A stretch of DNA of 64,000 nucleotides from JANQMY01 sp965227095 (GCA_965227095.1 CBDDFL010000001.1:2108001-2172000), one strand, 5' to 3'. Shown: positions 18,353 to 26,056, counted from the first letter of the stretch. Notes: generated from the sequence alone by a model not told the origin. Translations and numbers: made by a program.

Positions 18353-18886
18353 ATGAGTTGGCGACGGATCAACCAAGACCCTCAGGCTGGATTTCGAAGG
18401 AACAGAGCATTGACGGACATTCGTGTGCGCCATGCCATAGAGGCAGACTATGACCAGGTTGCGCGCATTTGGTGGGAAAGCTGGCGGACAGTGGGCGTGA
18501 CGGTGGCTCAAGATTCAACCATCCCCGAGTTGCGTGACATGATTCCCAAAAACATTGCGAATGGCTGGGACCTATACGTGGCTGAGGCGGCGGGGTGTGT
18601 GCGTGCAATGATGGCGATTGAGTTGGACGACCATCACTTAGATCAGCTTTTCGTGGACCCGGTCCATAAGGGATACGGCATCGGAACGCTGTTGTTAAAT
18701 CATGCGAAATCGAAAATGCCCGGCGGTATGTGGCTTCGAACGGCAAAATCCAATACACCAGCGATTAAGTTCTATCAGCGTCATGGGTTTACCCATGAGC
18801 GGGACGATCTTCACCCGCGCCTGCGCTATCCGGTTGTGTATTATCGTTGGACCCCCGCTGACGGCTCACCTTGTGAAATCGATTGA
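18353..18886 (+). CDS. GNAT-family N-acetyltransferase
   Basis: The GNAT fold is clear: beta1 IRVRHAIEADYDQVARIWWESW, acetyl-CoA-binding region LFVDPVHKGYGIGTLLLNHAK (motif A, with the G-Y-G-I-G loop), and motif B NTPAIKFYQRHGFTHE. Coordinates use ATG 18353 (177 aa). A TTG at 18410 with AAGGA upstream would start the protein exactly at the GNAT core and may be the true start. The acceptor is unknown; such enzymes acetylate amines of antibiotics, metabolites or protein N-termini. Confidence 0.88.
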   Translation: MSWRRINQDPQAGFRRNRALTDIRVRHAIEADYDQVARIWWESWRTVGVTVAQDSTIPELRDMIPKNIANGWDLYVAEAAGCVRAMMAIELDDHHLDQLFVDPVHKGYGIGTLLLNHAKSKMPGGMWLRTAKSNTPAIKFYQRHGFTHERDDLHPRLRYPVVYYRWTPADGSPCEID

Positions 18887-18944
18887 AGGTTGCGCGCCCC
18901 GCGCAGCTTGTTAGGGTTCGGGAAGATAAAAAAAGGAAATCATC

Positions 18945-19625
18945 ATGGAACAACGTCTGGCGGGAAAACGCGTCCTTGTTACTCAGTCTAATGATTTTAT
19001 GGGACCGGTCACGGTTGAGCTGTTTCGGGAACATGGCGCGGACGTTTTCACCGATGAAAGCATCCCGGCAAGCGATGCCGCCGCTGAGGCCATTGTGGCA
19101 GGCGTGGGGCAGATCGATGTGCTGGTCATCAACTATGCGGCCGATCCGATCGGTGGGAAATTGGCTCAAGAACTCACCGATGATCTGTGGGCCGGGCCCT
19201 TTGACGGCATGGTGCATCCGATGCATCGCATGGTGCGGGCCGTGCTGCCGCAAATGTATGAGCGCAAGGCCGGGAAGATTGTTGTCTATGGCAGTGCGAC
19301 GGGGCTTAAAGGCAGCAAGGGGGTTGGGGCCTACAGCGCGGCTCGGGCGGCGCAAGTGGGATATGTAAATGCGGTGGGCTTGGAAGCCGCGCCCCAAAAT
19401 GTGCAGATCAATTTGATCGCGCAGAATTTTGTGGAAAATCCGGCCTACTATCCGCCGGAAGTAACCGAGACGGAGCGTTTTCAGAATTTCATGAAAAAGA
19501 CCGTTCCGCTGGGGCGGCTCGCGAAACCGCGGGAGGACGCTTTGTTTGCGTTGTTTTTGGCGTCGAACGAAAGTGATTTCTTTGTGGGCCAAGCCGTGCC
19601 GTTCAGCGGCGGCTGGGCGCAATAG
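18945..19625 (+). CDS. Halohydrin dehalogenase-like SDR-fold protein
   Basis: The 226-aa protein has an SDR fold but lacks the cofactor Gly-motif: residues 13-20 read TQSNDFMG, which fits the halohydrin dehalogenase signature T-X4-(F/Y)-X-G. The catalytic region has Ser117, Tyr130 and Arg134, an exact S-X12-Y-X3-R; ordinary SDRs have Lys in place of Arg. These enzymes expel halide from vicinal haloalcohols to give epoxides and also open epoxides with azide, cyanide or nitrite, without NAD(P)H. The segment MKKTVPLGRLAKPRE...LFLASNESDFFVGQ further parallels HheC. AAGGA precedes ATG 18945. A dehalogenase-like hydrolase is encoded 1.3 kb upstream. Confidence 0.85.
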   Translation: MEQRLAGKRVLVTQSNDFMGPVTVELFREHGADVFTDESIPASDAAAEAIVAGVGQIDVLVINYAADPIGGKLAQELTDDLWAGPFDGMVHPMHRMVRAVLPQMYERKAGKIVVYGSATGLKGSKGVGAYSAARAAQVGYVNAVGLEAAPQNVQINLIAQNFVENPAYYPPEVTETERFQNFMKKTVPLGRLAKPREDALFALFLASNESDFFVGQAVPFSGGWAQ

Positions 19626-19628
19626 AGG

Positions 19629-19802
19629 TTATCGGAACCAAAATCCCAAGTGGTGTAGAACCTCGTTGGCCATGTCGCCAAAGTCCTCATTTGATCCCTC
19701 CAACACGCGATAGAACTCATAGAGTTCAAGGCTTTGTATGATGTAATGCGACGCGACAGTCGCGAAAACGCCGCCAATCAGTGTGCTCAAAAAATATCTC
19801 AT
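19629..19802 (-). CDS. Small membrane-associated protein, 57 aa
   Basis: A short frame from ATG 19802 to TAA 19629 encodes 57 residues beginning MRYFLSTLIGGVFATVASHY, a single hydrophobic helix followed by an amphipathic acidic tail (LELYEFYRVLEGSNEDFGDMANE). The case for a real gene is the strong Shine-Dalgarno AAGGAGAG ideally placed upstream. It is convergent with the SDR-fold gene, 3 bp from its stop. No homologue family is recognised. Confidence 0.6.
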   Translation of the reverse strand: MRYFLSTLIGGVFATVASHYIIQSLELYEFYRVLEGSNEDFGDMANEVLHHLGFWFR

Positions 19803-20195
19803 AGTGTGTCTCTCCTTCGGTAGTCTTGAATTCCAAGGTCGAAGGGGCGAACTTTGTTGAGCCTTTCGACCTTACGCAAAAGAGTAGGTTTCCAAGGCAG
19901 GAGCGGGAAGAAAATCGACCACTTTGTTGGTTAACGCGATCTCGCTGTTCCAATAAATCTTTTTGCGTGATTGGTCGCTGCCCCAAATATCGCGGCGTCC
20001 AAGGTGTGGACACTGCAGGTTGTAAGTCATATCGTGTGACTTTCGTGTCACCGACATGCAGGTCGACACGTGAAACGTGTCGCGTTGGTGTTGGTTGACA
20101 TGTCGTTTGGTCTGCACTGACATGCCGCCGGCGGTTTTTTGGGCGCGGTAGGTTGAGCGAATTTTTTCATTTGAACGGATTAAACAAGGCGATCG
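19803..20195. other. 393-bp intergenic region with palindromes
   Basis: No convincing gene is seen here. An imperfect long hairpin has 9-bp arms AAGGTCGAA (19835-19843) and TTCGACCTT (19865-19873). A perfect 19-bp palindrome CGACACGT-GAA-ACGTGTCG lies at 20064-20082, in a stretch rich in GTGTC/GACAC words (20035-20110). These probably regulate the 57-aa gene on one side and the HTH-like gene at 20196 on the other. Confidence 0.55.
20064..20082. promoter_or_regulatory. Perfect palindrome upstream of the 355-aa regulator-like gene
   Basis: CGACACGT (20064-20071), GAA, ACGTGTCG (20075-20082) is a perfect 8+3+8 inverted repeat, 114 bp before ATG 20196. Nearby partial words (GTGTGAC, GTGTCAC, TTGACATGTCG) suggest several sites. 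The downstream HTH-like protein could bind it; this is unproven. Confidence 0.5.
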
Positions 20196-21263
20196 ATGGC
20201 TCGAAACCTTATTAAAATCAACGAGCAGTTGGAGTTTATTGGCTTCGCAATGGACATGCATCGGACGAAGCAGGGACAACGTCGCAGCGAGTTCGAAACG
20301 CGGTTTCTCAGCATGTGCGGACAGGGCTGGGAGGAGGTTGGGCTAAAGGAAAAGGTGCCCGACAAGAATACAATTCGACGATGGTTCAAAGGTGACACAA
20401 GCGTCAGCAACGAGAACCGAAATGGTGTCGTCAAGACAATTGCTCTGATCACGCAAGGACGCGTCAAGTTTGAAGAGGCCGATCTCACCAAGTCCGTTCA
20501 TGATCTGGCGACGAAATACGACAAAAGCCTTGATGAATTCAATGAATGGAAACGAATCCGGGATGAGGAAGCGGACGACAAGCAAACGCCGACCCGCCTG
20601 CCGAGACGTGGTTTGAATGATGATGAACGCCAAGTGTTGCGCGAAATTGGCGGCGTCAGCTTATCTTACCGTCACCATACCAAAGACAGAAGATTGCGGC
20701 GGACAGTTCTGGTGGTGCGTGAAAATGCGGTGGGAAGCGGAATTGAAATCGCATTGATTGGTCCAAGCGGCAATCCGTGGCGAGGGCGTTTGACCGTGGG
20801 GTCTCAGACATTGACGGCGCGCTTGGAAAGAACGGGGCGCGGTCAAGCGCTACAGGTCAACACAATCTCCATTTTTGACGAAGAAAGGCCGTCGGGTATC
20901 TATGCCGGAATTCGAACTCGAGTTTCTGACGGTGCGCTGAAATTTATCGCGGCTTACCGGCTGCTGATCGTCCGCCGGTCGGACCTTGATCCATTGGTGT
21001 CCAAGGGATCGGACCTTCGTATTTTTCGTGCCATAACCAAAGAACTTGACTTGGATGGCGACGATGTTGCCGATACAAACGGCGATGGCCAATCTCCATA
21101 TGAGGTTATTTCTAATCTGTTAAGGACACAAAACCCGACAGATGCTCAAGGTGTCCCATATGGCCGCTCGCCCGGTGTCTTTATGTTTTATCTTCATACG
21201 GATGGAATTGATCCAGAGTCAATATTTGACCACCAAGTTTCTGCAGATCGAATTAAGGCCTAG
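20196..21263 (+). CDS. HTH-like regulator with unknown sensor domain
   Basis: The 355-aa protein is not firmly assigned. Residues 45-85 (KVPDKNTIRRWFKGDTSVSNENRNGVVKTIALI) look like a phage-repressor-type helix-turn-helix. After a charged linker, residues about 140-260 form a beta-rich domain (IGGVSLSYRHHTKDRRLRRTVLVV ... WRGRLTVG ... GIYAGIRT ... AAYRLLIVRR) that resembles a ligand-sensing region found behind XRE-type HTH domains. DLDGDDVADTNGDG at about 285-298 is Asp/Gly-rich, like a calcium-binding loop, but may be chance. AAGG precedes the ATG. It lies in an accessory patch with a palindromic upstream region. Confidence 0.6.
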   Translation: MARNLIKINEQLEFIGFAMDMHRTKQGQRRSEFETRFLSMCGQGWEEVGLKEKVPDKNTIRRWFKGDTSVSNENRNGVVKTIALITQGRVKFEEADLTKSVHDLATKYDKSLDEFNEWKRIRDEEADDKQTPTRLPRRGLNDDERQVLREIGGVSLSYRHHTKDRRLRRTVLVVRENAVGSGIEIALIGPSGNPWRGRLTVGSQTLTARLERTGRGQALQVNTISIFDEERPSGIYAGIRTRVSDGALKFIAAYRLLIVRRSDLDPLVSKGSDLRIFRAITKELDLDGDDVADTNGDGQSPYEVISNLLRTQNPTDAQGVPYGRSPGVFMFYLHTDGIDPESIFDHQVSADRIKA

Positions 21264-21325
21264 AAAATCGGACCGAACGTCATATAGTCCTTTTACAAGT
21301 GTAGTTTCCGGCAAGAGGGGAAATC

Positions 21326-21751
21326 ATGCGTTTTCTAGCGATAGCTCTTTTGATCCTGTTCGCGTCACCGTCCCACGCAGCTGAAGGTGAATTCGAACTC
21401 AAACTTTATCTCCAGCCAGACGATACCGGTCAGAACACGCTCAACAAATCCGTCAGATTACGAGACGGCAAACTCAGAATCGAAGAAAGCCGGAATGACG
21501 GGCCAAATCGGTTCGTGCGGCGGGACGCAACGGACGCTGAGATCAAGCTGCTCACCACCTTTATCTCGGACCGGCTGAAGTCCTTTGATCTGGTTGCCAC
21601 AGAAGACCAAGACATGCCCCGGGTGGAGGTGCAGTTCGAGTTTGACGGCAACAGCAAAACGATTGAGCTGGAAGAATATTACGCGATTGGCGGGGTGCCG
21701 GCGGCCTATGTAGACTTCCAAAAGGCTTTCTTCGACGACGCGTTCAAGTAG
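21326..21751 (+). CDS. Small secreted protein, hypothetical
   Basis: The 141-aa protein has a clear signal peptide (MRFLAIALLILFASPSHA, cleaved before AEGEF). The mature part is acidic and has alternating strands (FELKLYLQ, VRLRDGKLRIEES, RVEVQFEFDGNSKTIELEEYYAIG). AGAGGGGAAATC before ATG 21326 gives a good start. It follows the HTH-like gene by 62 bp on the same strand. It belongs to no family I recognise. Confidence 0.7.
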   Translation: MRFLAIALLILFASPSHAAEGEFELKLYLQPDDTGQNTLNKSVRLRDGKLRIEESRNDGPNRFVRRDATDAEIKLLTTFISDRLKSFDLVATEDQDMPRVEVQFEFDGNSKTIELEEYYAIGGVPAAYVDFQKAFFDDAFK

Positions 21752-21772
21752 GGAACCAACACTTTTTTTGGT

Positions 21773-22645
21773 TTAAGACGCGGTCCATGCCTGGCTACCG
21801 GTCGTTTCCTGCGTTGGAAAATACCCCAGCAGGTTTGTGGCGGCGCGCTTGATCAAAAGCTCATATGTTAGCGGTGTAATGCGCACAGCACCGTGCGTGG
21901 TTTTGCCGATTCTAAGGTGTAGGTCGTTCACATCTTCGGCAATTTCGTGGCCAATGACCAAGCATTCTATGGGCCGTCCCCAGAGTTCCTTTTCCGCTTT
22001 CATCATCAATGCAAACGCGTAAACCAATGCCTGCTCAATAGCTTTTCTATTGATCGGCACGTATGACGCCTTGAGTTCGATCAGGAGGAGGACTCGTTTT
22101 TCGGAGGACAGATTGGGTTGCAAGCTGGCGCCAACACCCGCCCAGCCGCATACGTCCGGACGCCATAGATCGTTTGAGGCAACAGCAAAGCGAAACTCGG
22201 TATCTGAAAGCTGAGATGGGTCGCCGCCGAACAGGTGGCGCAAAGTGTTATCGATGTTTCGTTCTTTTGTGGGCGACCGATACACAAAATTTGGTTCCAA
22301 GACCCATAAATTGTCCATCAATACGTCGCGGCAACTTTCTTCGTCGCCGTTACCAAGCCAAACGCGCTTCATTCTTTCGAGTTCCGCGCATCGGACTTTC
22401 AACAATTCCCAGGATGGCCAGGCTTGATCTCGATCGGCTTGTGTTTCGCTCAGATCAGTTTTGAGTTGGGTGATTTCGCGTTCATTGTCGGCAAGTGCTT
22501 CGTCTTTATCAGCCATCATCTGGCGATAGAGCATTTCTGTTTTGTGCGCGGTTGCCTTTAGTTCACCCCGAAACAGAATGAAAAGTGCAAGACCGCAAAC
22601 AGCCAGACCGCCCGCACCGCCAAGCAACGCAAGAAGATTGCTCAT
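21773..22645 (-). CDS. Membrane-anchored PD-(D/E)XK nuclease-like protein (Shedu/DUF4263-like)
   Basis: ATG 22645 gives 290 aa; the longer frame to 22687 uses TTG and is less likely. Residues 5-25 are a transmembrane helix, 28-95 a coiled coil. The C-terminal half has nuclease-type features: an N-terminal helix ESCRDVLMDNLWVLEPNFVY, Asp164 in WRPDVCGW, Glu190 and Lys192 in LLLIELKAS, and Q205-ALVY-A on the next helix. This is the D...ExK...QxxxY order of PD-(D/E)XK enzymes and most resembles DUF4263/Shedu proteins, which act in phage defence. The membrane anchor plus coiled coil is not the usual Shedu layout. Activity is inferred. Confidence 0.65.
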   Translation of the reverse strand: MSNLLALLGGAGGLAVCGLALFILFRGELKATAHKTEMLYRQMMADKDEALADNEREITQLKTDLSETQADRDQAWPSWELLKVRCAELERMKRVWLGNGDEESCRDVLMDNLWVLEPNFVYRSPTKERNIDNTLRHLFGGDPSQLSDTEFRFAVASNDLWRPDVCGWAGVGASLQPNLSSEKRVLLLIELKASYVPINRKAIEQALVYAFALMMKAEKELWGRPIECLVIGHEIAEDVNDLHLRIGKTTHGAVRITPLTYELLIKRAATNLLGYFPTQETTGSQAWTAS

Positions 22646-23021
22646 CCCCCGACACCCCTGTGAAAAATGGGCCGCAATTGTATTCAAGGTCCATTAAACT
22701 ACCAAAAGTATATATGTGACATATGAAACCGTAAAGGTTGATTTTTAATCGCAAGCTGGCGCCGCCAAGGAAACCCGGTCTGACCGGTTCATGCCCAAGT
22801 GACACAGGTTCGGGGGCTTGTGTGAAATTTCAAGAAGCTTTCATCGAAGAGCCGTTTGATCAATGCAAGCCTACGCCTATCTCTTTGATGCTTTTGTGAT
22901 CCGTCCACGTCCACCACTAGATTCAGGAAACAGGTGCCGAGACCTTGAACAGTAGTAGATAATGTGTATATACACCTAAAAAAAGGGTATATACAACAAA
23001 TAACCAATTGAGGCCGGGTTC
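22646..23021. other. Intergenic region with promoter and paired operator sites
   Basis: No gene is credible here; the small minus-strand frame at 22789-23007 lacks a good start signal. The right end holds the promoter and operators described for the 4Fe-4S/SCP2 gene. The left 300 bp show nothing else recognisable. Confidence 0.5.
22945..22994 (+). promoter_or_regulatory. Promoter with two GTATATAC operator sites
   Basis: TTGAAC (22945-22950) and TATATA (22967-22972) are 16 bp apart. GTGTATATACAC (22964-22975) is a perfect palindrome covering the -10 box, and its core GTATATAC recurs at 22987-22994, 21 bp away centre to centre, i.e. two helical turns. The MarR-family gene coupled to the downstream reading frame is the likely binder (inferred). 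Confidence 0.6.
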
Positions 23022-24389
23022 ATGAGAATTGACGATCATCCATCTGTAAAGAAAGTGCGGGCTGCCCAATCAGGCAAGCGCGGACCAAATGAGAAACTCT
23101 CGGGCGCTTGGTTGCGCAAGCTCTGTCTTGACCATGGCGCGGATGATGTGGGTTTCGTGAGCATTGACCGTGAGGAAGTTGCCGGCCAGAAGGACAAGAT
23201 ATTGGAGGCTTATTCCCACACGAAAACGTTGATCGCCATTGTCTGTAAAATGAACCGAAATCCCGTGCGCAGCCCGGTTCGGTCCATTGCCAATATGGAA
23301 TTTCACGAGACCTATGATGAGGTAAACACCGCAGCCCGCGAAATCGTCCGCGCGCTCGACGAGCATGGCATCGGGTCGGTGAATGCGGTTGCCGCCTTTC
23401 CTCAGGAAATGCAGAAATTCCCGGGTCCTGTCTGGCCGGTTGCCCATAAACCGATCGCGGAGGCGGCAGGCCTTGGCAAAATGGGCATCCACCGCAATGT
23501 GATCCACCCTCGGTTCGGTAACTTTATCCTCCTGGGGACAATTTTGATTGATCGCGACGTGGACGAGGCCAGCAAGCCGCTCGATTATGCCCCGTGTTTG
23601 GAATGCAAGCTGTGCGTGGCGGTCTGTCCCGTCGAAGCGATTGGCATGGACGGCAGCTTTAATTTCTCTGCCTGTTATGCGCACAATTACCGCGAATTCA
23701 TGAGTGGCTTTGCGGATTGGGTTGAGGAAATAGCGGACAGCGACAGTCGAGAAGACTATCGCGAACGGGTGCCTCTCAACGAAACCGTGTCCATGTGGCA
23801 AAGCTTAAGTTTCAAACCGAATTACAAGGCGGCCTACTGCATTTCTGTTTGTCCGGCGGGGGAAGACGTGTTGGCGCCATTCGTTGAAGATAAGGTGGCG
23901 TTCCGTAAGGAATTTGTAGAACCGTTGCAACGGAAAGAGGAAACGGTGTATGTGCTGCCCCGGTCCGATGCGGAGGATTGGCTGGCCAAAAGGTTTCCGG
24001 AGAAATCACCAAAACGTGTGCGGTGGACATTGTCCGCGGACGATCCATTCAGCTTCATGTTCAACATGACATTGACCTTCCAACGCAGTAAGGCCAAAGG
24101 GCTTGATGTCTGCTACCATGTGATCTTTCCGGATCTCGGGGGGATGAAAGCGACGATTGCCATCCGCAAGGGCGTGCTGTCTATCGAGTTTGCCGAGGAC
24201 GGCGATCCGGATGTGGTCCTGACGATAGACTCTACGCAATTTGCGAAGATGTTTGAGCATGGCTTCGACCTGGATCAAGCCGTCCGAGATGGAGACGTGT
24301 CGGTCGACGGTGATTTGAAACTGGTCAAGAAACTGCGCACCTGTTGGGCCGTTTATGGATCATTAGAAGGGGACTTAGAACCTGCGTGA
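23022..24389 (+). CDS. QueG/reductive-dehalogenase-like 4Fe-4S protein fused to an SCP2 domain
   Basis: The 455-aa protein begins with a region typical of epoxyqueuosine reductase and reductive dehalogenases (ADDVGFVSIDREE, AVAAFPQEMQKF, AAGLGKMGIHRNVIHPRFGNFILLGTILID). A bacterial ferredoxin motif follows: Cys192, 195, 198 and 202 in PCLECKLCVAVCPVEAIG. Further cysteines 218, 273 and 277 (CISVCPAG) are suitable for a second cluster. Residues about 340-450 form an SCP2-like lipid-binding domain (MKATIAIRKGVLSIEFAED ... LTIDSTQFAKMFEHGFDLDQAVRDGDVSVDGD). It may be a corrinoid- or Fe-S-dependent reductase acting on a hydrophobic substrate. Cobalamin binding is not shown. The stop overlaps the next start (TGATG). 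Confidence 0.75.
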   Translation: MRIDDHPSVKKVRAAQSGKRGPNEKLSGAWLRKLCLDHGADDVGFVSIDREEVAGQKDKILEAYSHTKTLIAIVCKMNRNPVRSPVRSIANMEFHETYDEVNTAAREIVRALDEHGIGSVNAVAAFPQEMQKFPGPVWPVAHKPIAEAAGLGKMGIHRNVIHPRFGNFILLGTILIDRDVDEASKPLDYAPCLECKLCVAVCPVEAIGMDGSFNFSACYAHNYREFMSGFADWVEEIADSDSREDYRERVPLNETVSMWQSLSFKPNYKAAYCISVCPAGEDVLAPFVEDKVAFRKEFVEPLQRKEETVYVLPRSDAEDWLAKRFPEKSPKRVRWTLSADDPFSFMFNMTLTFQRSKAKGLDVCYHVIFPDLGGMKATIAIRKGVLSIEFAEDGDPDVVLTIDSTQFAKMFEHGFDLDQAVRDGDVSVDGDLKLVKKLRTCWAVYGSLEGDLEPA

Positions 24390-24853
24390 TGTCAAAAAAG
24401 AATTCAAAATCGACCAAACAACATTGGCAGGTCGGGAAACAGTGTGCGTGTTTTAACGTCCGCAAACTCTCGCGGGCGATTACGCGGGCCTATGATCACC
24501 ATCTCAGCGCGGTCGATTTGCGGATTACCCAGTTCACCATTTTAAATTCCGTGGCGGTATCTGGTACGGCCAATTTGAATCGCATTGCTGAAGCCCTTGT
24601 CATGGACCGGTCTACGCTGGGCCGTAACATCCGCCCCCTGATCAAGGCGGGGCTCATTGAAAGCATTCCGGATGAGAAGGATGGGCGCGCCCAAGTGCTG
24701 AGGCTCACGACAGCGGGTGAAGAACGTCTGAAAGCGGCGATGCCGTTGTGGCGCGAGGCTCAGAAGGAACTGGACGAAAAACTGGGGTCCATGGACCTCT
24801 TGTCGCTGGTGCGAAAATGGGGGGAGATTGAAGTAAAATTGAGTGCTACATAA
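24389..24853 (+). CDS. MarR-family transcriptional regulator
   Basis: ATG 24389 overlaps the TGA of the upstream gene (TGATG), and the product is 154 aa. The HTH is at about 55-120: LRITQFTILNSVAVSGTANLNRIAEALVMDRSTLGRNIRPLIKAGLIESIPDEKDGRAQVLRLTTAGEE. An N-terminal CACFNVRKLSRAI helix provides dimer contacts in this subfamily; the two cysteines might serve in redox sensing, as in OhrR-like regulators, but this is a guess. Overlap with the 4Fe-4S/SCP2 gene points to autoregulation of the operon through the paired sites at 22964-22994. Confidence 0.88.
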   Translation: MSKKNSKSTKQHWQVGKQCACFNVRKLSRAITRAYDHHLSAVDLRITQFTILNSVAVSGTANLNRIAEALVMDRSTLGRNIRPLIKAGLIESIPDEKDGRAQVLRLTTAGEERLKAAMPLWREAQKELDEKLGSMDLLSLVRKWGEIEVKLSAT

Positions 24854-24886
24854 GGGCCCAACCAACGAGAAGGCGACGGAGCACTC

Positions 24887-26056
24887 ATGCCGCAAATCTA
24901 CGAAGACACTGATGATATCAAGCAAATCCGCGCGGCAGTGGAGGCCCTTTGCGCAAAATACCCAGGGGAATACTGGCGTGAGAAAGATGAAGCCCGGGCT
25001 TATCCCACGGAATTTGTAAATGCGCTCACGGAATCAGGCTTTCTCGCCACCTTGATCCCGGAAGAATATGGCGGCAGTGGTTTGGGCCTGACCGCCGCCG
25101 CGGCGGTGCTCGAGGAGATCCAACGCGCCGGCTGCAACGGTGCGGCCTGTCACGCCCAGATGTACATTATGGGCACGATTTTGCGCCATGGTTCCGACAA
25201 GCAAAAAGAACAATGGTTGCCAAAAATCGCAAGCGGAGAATTGCGGTTACAGGCGTTCGGCGTGTCCGAACCCACCAATGGAACCGACACGCTGTCGCTG
25301 CGCACCCGCGCCGAACGGCAGGGTGATCACTATGTGATCAATGGCCAAAAAATCTGGACATCCCGCGCCGAACATTCCGACCTCATGTTACTTTTGGCGC
25401 GCACGCAAAAGCAGGAAGACGTGAAAAAACGAACGGACGGCATTTCCGTGTTTGTGGTGGACATGAAAGAAGCCTTGGGGAATGGCCTGACCATTCAACC
25501 CATTCGTACCATGATCAACCATTCCACCACACAAGTCTTCTTTGAAGATATGAAGGTGCCGGCGGAAAATCTGATCGGCGAAGAAGGCAAAGGATTCAAA
25601 TACATTCTCGATGGGATGAATGCCGAACGCGTGCTGATCGCCGCTGAATGTATCGGAGATGCCCGCTGGTTCATCGAAAAGGCAACGGCCTATGCCAATG
25701 AACGCCAAGTGTTTGGCCGCCCCATCGGACAAAACCAAGGGGTACAGTTCCCGATCGCGCGCGCCTATGCCCAAACCGAAGCGGCGGATTTGATGGTGCG
25801 CAAGGCCGCTGCTTTGTTTGAGGAAGGAAAAGTGATCGGCGCCGAAGCGAATATGGCGAAGATGCTTGCATCCGAAGCCTCTTGGGCGGCGGCGGAAGCC
25901 TGTCTGCAAACTCATGGTGGCTTCGGTTTTGCGGAAGAATATGATGTGGAACGCAAGTTCCGCGAAACACGTCTTTATCAGGTCGCGCCGATTTCAACGA
26001 ACCTCATCCTCTCCTTTATCGGCGAGCATGTGCTGGGAATGCCCAAATCCTACTGA
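24887..26056 (+). CDS. Acyl-CoA dehydrogenase
   Basis: This 389-aa flavoprotein oxidises acyl-CoA to enoyl-CoA. It contains the ACAD signatures LQAFGVSEPTNGTDTLSL (N-terminal FAD/substrate segment), the central beta domain with IWTSRAEHSD, and the C-terminal helical domain with RQVFGRPIGQNQGVQFPIA and QTHGGFGFAEEYDVERKFRETRLYQVAPISTNL. The catalytic glutamate region (EEYDVERKFRE) is present. It begins 33 bp after the MarR gene on the same strand, so it may belong to the same operon as the 4Fe-4S/SCP2 protein. The chain-length preference is unknown. Confidence 0.95.
   Translation: MPQIYEDTDDIKQIRAAVEALCAKYPGEYWREKDEARAYPTEFVNALTESGFLATLIPEEYGGSGLGLTAAAAVLEEIQRAGCNGAACHAQMYIMGTILRHGSDKQKEQWLPKIASGELRLQAFGVSEPTNGTDTLSLRTRAERQGDHYVINGQKIWTSRAEHSDLMLLLARTQKQEDVKKRTDGISVFVVDMKEALGNGLTIQPIRTMINHSTTQVFFEDMKVPAENLIGEEGKGFKYILDGMNAERVLIAAECIGDARWFIEKATAYANERQVFGRPIGQNQGVQFPIARAYAQTEAADLMVRKAAALFEEGKVIGAEANMAKMLASEASWAAAEACLQTHGGFGFAEEYDVERKFRETRLYQVAPISTNLILSFIGEHVLGMPKSY

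Noticed and set aside
19872..20279. 135-aa minus-strand frame across the palindromic spacer
   Set aside because: There is no ribosome-binding site, it overlaps the HTH-like gene antisense, and it spans operator-like palindromes.
22789..23007. 72-aa minus-strand frame with a segment like a transposase tail
   Set aside because: The match is too short, there is no Shine-Dalgarno, and it crosses the promoter and operators of the 4Fe-4S/SCP2 gene.
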